Source: Leucobacter sp. Ag1 (GTDB lineage: Bacteria > Actinomycetota > Actinomycetes > Actinomycetales > Microbacteriaceae). From it: a stretch of 64,000 nt of DNA. Each line of letters starts with the position of its first letter. Positions within the stretch are counted from its first letter, which is position 1. The position numbers and the translations under genes were made by a program. The stretch is taken from contig NZ_LAYO01000100.1 of NCBI RefSeq assembly GCF_000980875.1, positions 1-64,000 on the forward strand, in the 5' to 3' direction. The notes under the pieces were generated by a model, which did not search any database, was not told the DNA's origin, and was given only the letters and a program-made list of their open reading frames with translations. Below are positions 57,631 to 64,000 of this stretch, one piece after another.

Positions 57631-58056
57631 TCAGTCGTTGTCGGTGGAGAACGACCACATCACGCCGAAGCGGTCGAAGACCTGCCCGTACCAGCCGCCC
57701 CATGGTGCCCGCTCGAACGGCATCCCGATCTCGCCGCCGCCGTCGACGAGCTTCGCGATGAGCCCGCGCGCCTCGTCGGCGGTGTCGGTCGTGTAGAGCA
57801 GCGAGTACGCGCTGCCGCGCACGTTGTAGTCGTTGCCGTCCTCCATGGCGTCGCCGCCCGCGATGGTGCCGCCCGGCAGCACGAGGGTCGCGTGCGCCAC
57901 GGCCTGCGGATCCGGGGTGAAGGGCATGCCCTCCATGGGCGGGACGTCGCCGTACCGCATGATCTGGAGTTCTCCGCCGAACACGTCGTGCCAGTGCTCC
58001 ATCGCCTCCCCGGTCGTCCCCGGGAGTGCGATGTAGCTTGCGAGCGATGCAGCCAT
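57631..58056 (-). CDS. VOC/PhnB-like glyoxalase-superfamily protein
   Basis: This 141-residue protein of the PhnB-like group (VOC fold) starts MAASLASYIALPGTTGEAMEHWHDVFGGELQ. It ends with the typical RAPWGGWYGQVFDRFGVMWSFS, where the Trp-Gly and FGV-W elements recur in this family. Metal ligands of true glyoxalases are not all recognisable. ATG 58056 was preferred; an in-frame ATG 39 bp upstream has no ribosome site. Function is unknown. Confidence 0.85.
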   Translation of the reverse strand: MAASLASYIALPGTTGEAMEHWHDVFGGELQIMRYGDVPPMEGMPFTPDPQAVAHATLVLPGGTIAGGDAMEDGNDYNVRGSAYSLLYTTDTADEARGLIAKLVDGGGEIGMPFERAPWGGWYGQVFDRFGVMWSFSTDND

Positions 58057-58144
58057 GATGGGATCCGTTTCTGTCGTCGGGACCTGCGTATGCACTCAGC
58101 ATGCCCCGCCGCGGAGGATCGCGCCAGAGCTTCGGGGCGGCTGT

Positions 58145-58867
58145 TCAGGATCCGGTCACCGGGTCGTGGCCGGCGAGGTGTTCGACCGCGTCGAGCACCT
58201 CCGGCGAGCCGAGGATCCGGAAGTGCCCGGACTCCGCGGTCGGCACGTTCTCGGCGCCGGCGAGACGCGAGCCCCCGGGGATGTGCGGGTCGAACGGCGG
58301 ATGGATCGACACGATCCGCGCGTCGGCCTCGGTGCGCGCCACGAGGTCGCGGATACTCGGATCGCTCGGGTGCAGCGACCGCAGTGTGCGCGTCGGCATC
58401 CAGCGCGCGAGCTCGGATCCCGCGAACGGCGTCGCGATCGCGATCACTCGCGCGACCCGCTCCTGCTCTTCGCCGAGCAGCACGAGCTTCGCGATCAGTC
58501 CACCCTTGCTGTGAGCGACGATCACCGCGTCGCGGAGGTCCCCGGCGCGGAGGTGCTCCTCGACCAGCGCGGCCCCCTCGGCAAGCGGGGCGGTGTTGAG
58601 CCGCAGCTCGGGCAGGACGTGCACCGGGTGCCCGGCGCGGTTCAGCCGCTCGGCGATGAGGCGCATCATGGTCCAGCTCTCGAGCACCCCGGGCACGAGC
58701 ACGACCGGCGCCAGGCCGCCGTGCCGGAAGCGCTCGGGCGGGTGCGGTCGTCGGGCTCCCTCCCAGATGCTCGAGACCGCCCAGGCGTAGTCGGAGGCGT
58801 GGACGCCGAGCCGACGCAGGGGCGGCAGGGGCTCCGGCTGCGGTTCCGGTTCCGGTCGCGTCCACAT
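58145..58867 (-). CDS. Alpha/beta hydrolase (lipase-like)
   Basis: This 240-residue alpha/beta-hydrolase has the nucleophile elbow in VIVAHSKGGLIAKLV (A-H-S-K-G, with Ser near residue 121), an oxyanion stretch LVPGVLESWTMMR and a likely catalytic His in TAESGHFRIL near the C-terminus. The N-terminal Pro/Glu-rich tail (RPEPEPQPEPLPPL) is unusual. Its ATG overlaps the upstream stop by one base, so the genes are coupled. The substrate is unknown; a serine esterase is likely. Confidence 0.88.
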   Translation of the reverse strand: MWTRPEPEPQPEPLPPLRRLGVHASDYAWAVSSIWEGARRPHPPERFRHGGLAPVVLVPGVLESWTMMRLIAERLNRAGHPVHVLPELRLNTAPLAEGAALVEEHLRAGDLRDAVIVAHSKGGLIAKLVLLGEEQERVARVIAIATPFAGSELARWMPTRTLRSLHPSDPSIRDLVARTEADARIVSIHPPFDPHIPGGSRLAGAENVPTAESGHFRILGSPEVLDAVEHLAGHDPVTGS

Positions 58868-59226
58868 CACGCCTCGATCGGTGCGCCGTCGTCGTCGAAG
58901 CGGATCCCGTCCGCTTCGAGCCGTTCGCGCGCGGCGTGGTGCACGACGCCGCGCTTGCGCGGATCCGGTTCGAGCAGTCGCAGCAGGGTCGCGCGCGCCG
59001 TGCTCGGATGCTCGGCGACCGCGACCCGCACGCTCCAGAACCGGTCGTCGGCGAAGCGGTCGAGCACCGCCGCGCTCGCATCTGGGTTCAGCGCCGCCGC
59101 GTTGCGGATCGCCTGGTTCGGATCGGTGAAGAACGGCTCGAACTCCGCGTCGGTGCACGCGCCGCTCGCGAGGGCGTACCGGCGCTCCTCGTCGGCTTTC
59201 TGCTCGGGGGTCTTGCGTTTGGACAC
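58867..59226 (-). CDS. HEAT-like/leucine-rich-variant repeat small protein
   Basis: The 119-residue protein has helical repeat units with the pattern TDPNQAIRNAAALNPDASAAVLDRFADD and FWSVRVAVAEHPSTARATLLRLLEPDP, typical of variant leucine-rich or HEAT-like repeats in actinobacterial proteins. The start is GTG 59226, supported by GGAG 5 bp upstream. A longer in-frame ATG at 59277 has poorer context. It is coupled to the hydrolase gene. It probably mediates protein-protein contact; a partner is not known. Confidence 0.7.
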   Translation of the reverse strand: MSKRKTPEQKADEERRYALASGACTDAEFEPFFTDPNQAIRNAAALNPDASAAVLDRFADDRFWSVRVAVAEHPSTARATLLRLLEPDPRKRGVVHHAARERLEADGIRFDDDGAPIEA

Positions 59227-59347
59227 GTGTGCTCCTTCCCAGTCCGATGCTAGAGGTGCCGCGTCGGATCCATGCACCGTTACTCACAGATCACGCCTGT
59301 GGAGAGCTTGCGCAGCTGGCCTTCATCTCCCCGCATAGAGTAGGGCG

Positions 59348-59794
59348 ATGCGCGCCACTCGAATCCTTGTCGCAGCAACGACGCTGCTCACCACGATCGC
59401 TTTCGTCGGTTGCGGCGCGAGCGTCAAGCAGCCGGGCATCGAATCCAGCACGGATGCGGTACACCACCTTTTCGCAGCGGCAATGGACGATGACGCCGGG
59501 GCCGCCCGACTCGTGGTTCCTGCAGACCTCTCCAACGCTTCTCTGCGGGAGAGCATGGCGGCCATCAAGTCGCAGGCGAACAGACAGGGCGGTCTCGCGA
59601 AGGCCTCGATCACGGACAATCCATCCGAGCAGATGGGAGCCGAGCACTTCGTCGAGGTCCGCTTCAGCGGCTCCGATGAGGTCACCGTGTTCAGCGTCAT
59701 CGAAGATGCGGAAGGCATCCGGGTGACGCCCGATCCTTTGGCACGCGAGATCCGCACCACGGCGATCCCCGTCCCGAGCCCCAAGTCCGACTGA
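59348..59794 (+). CDS. Putative lipoprotein
   Basis: The 148-residue secreted protein has a signal peptide (about 1-21) ending in a lipobox-like FVGC (Cys22). The mature part has no recognised motif and contains an EVRFSGSDEVTVFSVIEDAEGIRV strand-rich region. Lipid anchoring is an inference from the Gly-Cys. It is the last plus-strand gene before the terminator at 59812, upstream of the mobile element. Confidence 0.75.
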   Translation: MRATRILVAATTLLTTIAFVGCGASVKQPGIESSTDAVHHLFAAAMDDDAGAARLVVPADLSNASLRESMAAIKSQANRQGGLAKASITDNPSEQMGAEHFVEVRFSGSDEVTVFSVIEDAEGIRVTPDPLAREIRTTAIPVPSPKSD

Positions 59795-59811
59795 CCCGCC
59801 CAGTAGATGCG

Positions 59812-59849
59812 CGAGGGCCCGCCCGACCTTCCGGTCGGGCGGGCCCTCG
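59812..59849. terminator. Bidirectional terminator at the element boundary
   Basis: CGAGGGCCCGCCCGACC and its complement enclose the loop TTCC. It follows the lipoprotein gene (59794) and would also serve a minus-strand gene whose stop codon is at 59874, which is consistent with a gene end left behind by the element (see findings). Confidence 0.85.
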
Positions 59850-59873
59850 TTCAGCAGCGCAGTGCAGCGCGGG

Positions 59874-59909
59874 TCAGACGTTGAAACGCCACTCGCACGC
59901 TTTGCAATC
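59874..59909 (-). pseudogene. Possible displaced 3' end of a resident gene
   Basis: On the minus strand the frame reads Asp-Cys-Lys-Ala-Cys-Glu-Trp-Arg-Phe-Asn-Val and then TGA, immediately before the terminator at 59812-59849. Upstream the frame is closed after 11 codons by a TGA at 59910-59912, close to the integrase start. This is what is left when an integrase inserts near the 3' end of a gene. The C-x2-C-x2-R pattern resembles ends of PD-(D/E)xK nuclease-like proteins, which is only a weak clue. Too short to be sure. Confidence 0.35.
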
Positions 59910-59931
59910 TCAAACAACGTATAATGTTGCC

Positions 59932-61377
59932 ATGACAACGTGCGCCATCTACTGCCGCATCTCCCTAGATCCCTCCGGAGAGATGCAGGCCGTTCAACGC
60001 CAAGAAGAGGACGCTCTCGCCGTAGCAGAATCCCGAAAGTGGGAGGTCTATGACGTTTACACCGACAATTCGGTGAGCGCAACCCGAAAGAACGCAAAAA
60101 GAGAACATTACGAACGCATGGTCGCGGACTACAAGGCCGGGAAGTTCAGCGCCATAGTTTGTTTCGATCTGGACCGCCTCACTCGACAGCCTCGCCAACT
60201 CGAAGACTGGATCGAAGCAGCCGAAGAAAATGGACTCAAGCTTGTCACAGTTTCCGGCGAAGCCGATCTTTCCACCGAAGAAGGGCGAACTTTTGCGCGC
60301 ATGAAGGTAGCCTTTGCGAAAGCCGAAATGGACATCAAGTCCAAGAGGCAGAAGAGGGCTGCGAAACAAAAAGCCGACCGCGGCGAACCTCCGGCGGGGA
60401 TTAGACTTACTGGATATGACTTTTCTGGCCAACTCATTGCAGAAGAAGCAAAGATTGTTGAGCGAATCTTTACCGACTTTAACAACGGAAAGTCACTCTA
60501 CGGAATCGCGAAGCTCCTTACGGAAGAGGGAACACCCACCCGCACCGGGAGTTCGCGCTGGAGCCCAACGAGCATCCGAACCATCCTCACCAACGCCCGG
60601 TACTGCGGCAGGATGGTGTACCTCGGTAAGGCAACTGGAGGAACAGGAAACTGGGACCCGATCGTCTCAGAAGCAGTATTCGATGCCGTCAACAATAAGC
60701 TCAACGACCCCAGCAGAATCAAGAACCGGACCGGCACCGCAAGGAAACACCTAGGAAGCGGCCTGTACGAGTGCCAGCAATGCTACAAACCCGTGGTGTC
60801 AAACGGGGATAGGTACCATTGCCGCAAATGCGGCATGTCAAGAACTCGCTCCTACGTCGATGCAACGATCCTCGAACTCGTGGCAGATCGCCTCTCCAAG
60901 GAAGACGCGATCAAGATGTTTACAAAGCGCGAAGATCCGGAGGCTACCGCCGCCCTAGAAGCCAAGATTCAAGACCTACGGGCACGAATCTCGAATTTCG
61001 AAAATGACTATGACAGCGGCCTGATCGACGGCAAGAGGTTTTCCTCAGCAATCGAGCGCACGGAAGCCGAATTGAACCCGTTGCTCAATGAGCGCGCTTC
61101 AGCAGTAGGAGACACCACACTCTCTTCAATTCTCCAAGAACAGAACCCTGGAGAGACGTTCCTCATCGCGGACCTGGAGACACAAAGGGCAGTAATTCGC
61201 TCCATGATGCGAATCACGCTCAAGCCTGGAGTACAGGGCAGGAAGGGCTTGGCCGCGAACTCAATCGGTGTTGTCTGGAACATAGCCCAGCTTGCGGAAC
61301 GCGATCCCAACTCCTCCGAGCTGCCGCTGATTGTTGGTGGAGCATTGAGCGACGACCTCAGGAGGCTCTTGTCCTAA
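59932..61377 (+). CDS. int: Large serine recombinase (integrase)
   Basis: This site-specific DNA integrase (481 residues) mediates insertion and excision of the element. The resolvase domain (about 4-145) has catalytic Ser11 in YCRISLDPSGE and the LDRLTRQPRQLEDW stretch. The recombinase domain (about 155-265) follows, then a zinc ribbon (Cys281, Cys284, Cys297, Cys300) and a coiled coil (about 350-420). GC and codon use are lower than in the host genes. TATAAT at 59920-59925 ends 6 bp before the ATG, so the transcript is probably leaderless. Attachment sites should lie beside this gene. Confidence 0.95.
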   Translation: MTTCAIYCRISLDPSGEMQAVQRQEEDALAVAESRKWEVYDVYTDNSVSATRKNAKREHYERMVADYKAGKFSAIVCFDLDRLTRQPRQLEDWIEAAEENGLKLVTVSGEADLSTEEGRTFARMKVAFAKAEMDIKSKRQKRAAKQKADRGEPPAGIRLTGYDFSGQLIAEEAKIVERIFTDFNNGKSLYGIAKLLTEEGTPTRTGSSRWSPTSIRTILTNARYCGRMVYLGKATGGTGNWDPIVSEAVFDAVNNKLNDPSRIKNRTGTARKHLGSGLYECQQCYKPVVSNGDRYHCRKCGMSRTRSYVDATILELVADRLSKEDAIKMFTKREDPEATAALEAKIQDLRARISNFENDYDSGLIDGKRFSSAIERTEAELNPLLNERASAVGDTTLSSILQEQNPGETFLIADLETQRAVIRSMMRITLKPGVQGRKGLAANSIGVVWNIAQLAERDPNSSELPLIVGGALSDDLRRLLS

Positions 61378-61418
61378 GCTCTGCATCCCGCCAGCGGCTG
61401 AACTGTTGCGCGGAACTC

Positions 61419-61562
61419 TTGCGGGCATCTCGGACGATTGACTGGCGGCGAGCGCGAGACCCCTTGTATCCACACCGCTGGAGACACGGCCAGATCCTGC
61501 GGGGGCTGTTCTGGTGGTGCGAGCGGTGCGGACGGCTCGCCCTTACCGGTTCAGGGACCTAA
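61419..61562 (+). CDS. Possible 47-residue zinc-ribbon-like peptide
   Basis: A plus-strand frame beginning with TTG at 61419 encodes a peptide ending LFWWCERCGRLALTGSGT, with a C-x2-C pair and a preceding YPHRWRHGQIL stretch. It resembles the C-terminus of small actinobacterial zinc-ribbon proteins. The start lacks a clear ribosome site and the frame is open further up into the integrase gene end, so it may be a remnant. Confidence 0.25.
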   Translation: MRASRTIDWRRARDPLYPHRWRHGQILRGLFWWCERCGRLALTGSGT

Positions 61563-61590
61563 GGACAGACCGCCCCAATAAACACGGACT

Positions 61591-61860
61591 CTAGTCCAGG
61601 ACGCGCACGAACTCAGAGAACGGCACGTCGAGTGCATCGGCGATGCGGAACCAGTACCGCATGGTTCCAAGGGTCTGCCCTTGCTCGTAGGAGATCACGG
61701 AACGCCGACTCATGCCCACTCGTTCAGCTACCTGCTCGTAGGTGAGCCCACTGTCAGCCCGACGGCGCTTCATCTCGGCGGCGAGTCGCGAGATGTCAGG
61801 ATCGCTCGCGTACTCGGGAATAGCCACCCAAGCATTCCAGCAACGTGCAACAATCTTCAC
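61591..61860 (-). CDS. XRE-family helix-turn-helix regulator
   Basis: The 89-residue protein has a Cro/C1-type domain over about 24-85: AAEMKRRRADSGLTYEQVAERVGMSRRSVISYEQGQT, with the recognition helix near SRRSVISYEQG. The start is GTG (MKIVARCWNAW). It is divergent from a DUF2510 gene, and a palindrome GTGCA-N6-TGCAC at 61862-61877 adjoins its start. Small XRE proteins in such elements act as repressors of excision or transfer genes. The target here is inferred to be the divergent promoter. Confidence 0.88.
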   Translation of the reverse strand: MKIVARCWNAWVAIPEYASDPDISRLAAEMKRRRADSGLTYEQVAERVGMSRRSVISYEQGQTLGTMRYWFRIADALDVPFSEFVRVLD

Positions 61861-61861
61861 A

Positions 61862-61877
61862 GTGCATCTAGTTGCAC
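61862..61877. promoter_or_regulatory. Candidate XRE operator
   Basis: GTGCATCTAGTTGCAC is a palindrome with arms GTGCA/TGCAC and a 6-bp spacer, between the divergent XRE and DUF2510 genes and 26 bp before the latter. A third GTGCAAC half-site lies at about 61846. It is a candidate site for the XRE protein. Confidence 0.55.
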
Positions 61878-61902
61878 CTTGATTGCGCCGAGAGGATTTC
61901 CC

Positions 61903-62544
61903 GTGCCAGACGCCGCCACCCAGAATCCCCCCGCGGGCTGGTACCCCAACGCCAACAACCAGGCCCAGTGGTGGGATGGAACAAGCTGGGGCCAGCTAGC
62001 TCAGCCTTCAGACACCAGAGCCCCAGAATCGAACGCCTCTGCGGCCGATAGCGCCACCGAGGCCTCCCCAACGCAGGCACCCCCTGGCTGGTACCCGACA
62101 GAAATTGGGCTCCTTCGCTACTGGGACGGTTCCGCCTGGACCCAGCACCATGCGCCCCTACCAACGCACCCAAAGCAGCCTTCAGCCCGAACCCCCCGTC
62201 GCCGGTCACAGCCCACCTTCAACGCCCATTCCCCGGCCAGCCGCCAGACGGCCACGACTCGGCACACTCCCACCAATTCAAACAAGCCGATACGCCTTCG
62301 GTGGAAGAACCTACTTAGCCTCCGCTGGTGGTGGTTCACATTCGGTGGAGCGCTCTTCCTCTCGTTTCTCATCGGCATGCTGAGCCCAGTCATTGGCGCA
62401 GGCGCTTTCCCGTTCCTGCTCGTACTGGTCGGGTTCGTCTGGCTAACCCTTCCCATGACTTGTGATCACTGCGGAAAGATGCTGAAGTCATCGAAGATCG
62501 GAGACGTTACGGTCTGCCATCACTGCCACCAGCCGGTTGACTGA
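61903..62544 (+). CDS. DUF2510 membrane protein with C-terminal zinc ribbon
   Basis: This 213-residue protein has two DUF2510 (short WW-like) modules, PAGWYPNANNQAQWWDGTSW (10-29) and PPGWYPTEIGLLRYWDGSAW (60-79). A polar linker (about 85-140) and two membrane helices (about 142-162 and 166-186) follow. The C-terminus has two CxxC pairs (Cys187/190 and 205/208), a likely zinc ribbon. GTG 61903 has GAGAGGA upstream. The combination of DUF2510, helix pair and zinc ribbon is distinctive. It belongs to the mobile element and its role is unknown. Confidence 0.85.
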   Translation: MPDAATQNPPAGWYPNANNQAQWWDGTSWGQLAQPSDTRAPESNASAADSATEASPTQAPPGWYPTEIGLLRYWDGSAWTQHHAPLPTHPKQPSARTPRRRSQPTFNAHSPASRQTATTRHTPTNSNKPIRLRWKNLLSLRWWWFTFGGALFLSFLIGMLSPVIGAGAFPFLLVLVGFVWLTLPMTCDHCGKMLKSSKIGDVTVCHHCHQPVD

Positions 62545-62655
62545 GCGGCCTTCGGAGTCCCATCTACCTTGACTAGCTGCGCCCATGGAACCAGATCCTG
62601 CGGTCAGATTTCACTTTGCTTCCCGTGGCCAGTAGCCGAAGGCTAGGTCCAATTC

Positions 62656-63228
62656 TCAAGACAACACGCGGTAGACGGTCGCGACAGAGACCCCCATCGT
62701 CCGCGCAATATCAGGTACAGGCGTTCCAGCAGCACGGAGCGCCTGTACCTGTTTCACCTGCTTTGCATCCAGGACCGCACGGCGTCCACCCTTGCGTCCA
62801 GCCTTGCGAGCTTCGGCAAGGCCCGCCTTGGTGCGGTCTCGAATGAAGCTCCGCTCCATCTCCGCAAAGATCGCGAGCATCTGGAGCATCGCACGACCCG
62901 TTGGCGTCGATGAGCTGAGGCCATCGCCCACGGACTCGATAAAGACGCCCCGTTGAGTTAGATCCTCGATCAGGCCAGCAACATGCGCCGTGGAGCGTCC
63001 CAGGCGGTCCAGCTTGTAGACAACAATCGCGTCCCCCGGCTGCGCGTCCGAAAGCAGCGCGTCCAAGCCGGGGCGGTCCTGCTTTGCGCCGCTCACGCCA
63101 TGGTCGGCGTAGCGGTTGCGCTTGAGCACCTTCGCACGGTCCAGGGCTTCATGCTGGAGAGCCTCGTCTTGGTTCGAGGTCGATACGCGCACGTAGCCGA
63201 GGCGCGTTCCGGTGGCTGCGGTTTCCAT
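62656..63228 (-). CDS. Small serine recombinase (resolvase/invertase)
   Basis: The protein (190 residues) is a resolvase/invertase-type serine recombinase with catalytic Ser16 in GYVRVSTSNQ and a YKLDRLGRSTAHV active-site helix near residue 70. A C-terminal helix-turn-helix is at about 150-188 (VKQVQALRAAGTPVPDIARTMGVSVATVYRVL). It is complete. It is distinct from the large integrase at 59932. A resolvase of this size acts on its own site, often beside the gene, and the region upstream (63229-63605) holds an inverted repeat at 63342-63376. Confidence 0.94.
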   Translation of the reverse strand: METAATGTRLGYVRVSTSNQDEALQHEALDRAKVLKRNRYADHGVSGAKQDRPGLDALLSDAQPGDAIVVYKLDRLGRSTAHVAGLIEDLTQRGVFIESVGDGLSSSTPTGRAMLQMLAIFAEMERSFIRDRTKAGLAEARKAGRKGGRRAVLDAKQVKQVQALRAAGTPVPDIARTMGVSVATVYRVLS

Positions 63229-63605
63229 AGTTCTCAAATTACCACAACTCCATACCTTTGTGCGACGCATTGAAGAACGGGTTTTGAGAATCAAGAATCA
63301 GCGAAACCATGCGGGCACCAAACTCCGCAGCCCAGGCGCTCGCCTCTCTCAGAAAACCTTCGTTTGCGAGAGAGGCCAAAGGCGCGGCGAAACTGCGCCC
63401 GGTCACAGGGAGGGGCGAATACGCAGCGACTCACGCAGTTGCGCGCCGCGAGGACGACAAGTGATCACAAATTTGTAACAAGACTCAAATAGAACAGAAC
63501 GAACGAACCGTCTACCGGTACTGTGCGAGCAGACGCCAGGGCCCCCGCCCCGTCTCCGAGTATCCAGATACGCGGCCTCTTGCGACAACAATGGAGTTAG
63601 TCAAC
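63229..63605. other. 377-bp gap upstream of the resolvase with inverted repeats
   Basis: No gene is seen. It contains GCCTCTCTC (63342-63350) and GAGAGAGGC (63368-63376) as an inverted repeat with a 17-nt loop, and a palindrome ACAAATTTGT at 63467-63476. These could be a resolvase res site and a regulator site. The promoter of the downstream lipoprotein must lie here. Confidence 0.45.
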
Positions 63606-64000
63606 ATGAAAAAGGGAATCCGCCTCATCCTCGCAGCCACCGGCGCAGTTCTGCTTGCGTCCCAAGTTGCCGGTTGCTCCGCCATGCTGCCCGGCGGGAT
63701 TGGAAAATGCGATATAACTATCGACTATCCGCACGGGTCAACCCGAAAAGCGGGATATATTGACGGCAAAGGCAAAATGACCTGCACCATTTATAAAGGA
63801 CATAAAATTACGGGCGCATCGATCGAAACCCGCCTCCAGAAATGGAGCGGAAAAGCTTGGGTGACCGTTGGCGGCACTGCCGCAACTACAAAAGTTGGTA
63901 CAGTGAAGAACGGCGTCACCTATACAGGCGTAAGTGGATTCATCGTCTGTCAAAAGGGAACTTTCCGCACCCAGTCACGAGGCACGGCCTCCCTCGACGG
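63606..64000 (+). CDS. Lipoprotein, cut by the window end
   Basis: An open frame from ATG 63606 runs to the end of the window (131 codons, no stop). It starts MKKGIRLILAATGAVLLASQ and has a lipobox VAGC (Cys24), so an exported lipoprotein is predicted. The mature part is rich in Lys, Thr and Tyr and contains repeated beta-strand-like stretches (ACTIYKG-like, GVTYTGVSGFIVCQKGTF). The codon use is clearly lower in GC than in the host. It is part of the mobile element. The full length and function are unknown. Confidence 0.75.
   Translation, partial: MKKGIRLILAATGAVLLASQVAGCSAMLPGGIGKCDITIDYPHGSTRKAGYIDGKGKMTCTIYKGHKITGASIETRLQKWSGKAWVTVGGTAATTKVGTVKNGVTYTGVSGFIVCQKGTFRTQSRGTASLD

Noticed and set aside
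59850-59931. tRNA gene as the integration target
   Set aside because: No cloverleaf or CCA-type 3' end was found; the boundary looks like a protein-gene end instead.

Overview
The window comes from a high-GC actinobacterium, most likely Microbacteriaceae (Leucobacter-like is my guess). The reasons are the GC-rich codon use, frequent GTG starts, a tandem glycine riboswitch ahead of gcvT, DUF559, DUF2510 and DUF1345 proteins, and an actinobacterial-type histidine degradation locus. The genus is inference; no rRNA or tRNA gene was seen.

Region by region: 1-8.0 kb holds a truncated CPA1 antiporter fragment, a nitrilase-superfamily amidohydrolase, tyrS, a membrane-anchored coiled-coil protein, an ABC transporter pair, and argF-argH. 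8-10.6 kb holds a maltokinase-N-cap-like protein, and a TetR regulator divergent from a membrane protein with two tandem operator palindromes between them. 10.6-12.8 kb holds typA with a duplicated 51-bp upstream block. 12.8-23.1 kb is a hut locus: an amino acid permease, an arginase-family formimidoylglutamase candidate, hutH, an IclR regulator, a metal P-type ATPase, hutI and hutU. The same 16-bp operator lies ahead of hutU and between hutG and hutH. 23.3-34.7 kb holds two adjacent, complete peptide ABC transporter operons. 34.9-43.7 kb holds a CPBP protein, a homocysteine methyltransferase, a DUF1345 protein, isocitrate lyase (aceA), and a two-component system divergent from an ABC export pair. 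44-50.3 kb holds a DUF559 nuclease-like protein and the gcvT-gcvH-gcvP operon under a tandem glycine riboswitch. 50.3-59.8 kb holds small housekeeping or accessory genes: a PNPOx-like protein, membrane proteins, GNAT, SRPBCC, a methyltransferase, PhnA/YjdM, GrpB, ABC-F, VOC, an alpha/beta hydrolase and a lipoprotein.

From about 59.88 kb to the end the sequence has visibly lower GC and accessory content: a large serine integrase, an XRE regulator divergent from a DUF2510/zinc-ribbon membrane protein, a small serine recombinase, and a lipoprotein cut by the window edge. This is one end of an integrated mobile element that appears to have displaced the 3' end of a resident minus-strand gene.

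How parts work together: the hut enzymes convert histidine to urocanate, imidazolonepropionate, formiminoglutamate and glutamate. The permease and the adjacent peptide transporters can supply histidine or peptides, and the IclR protein is the likely regulator. The gcv operon cleaves glycine and is sensed by its riboswitch. I found no clear multi-gene system that I would call undescribed. The most unusual signals are the operator nested in a terminator-like hairpin before hutU, the metal ATPase downstream of hutU-hutI, the 16-bp repeat at the gcvP stop codon, the 25-bp perfect inverted repeat at 45.1 kb, and the gene end displaced by the integrase element.
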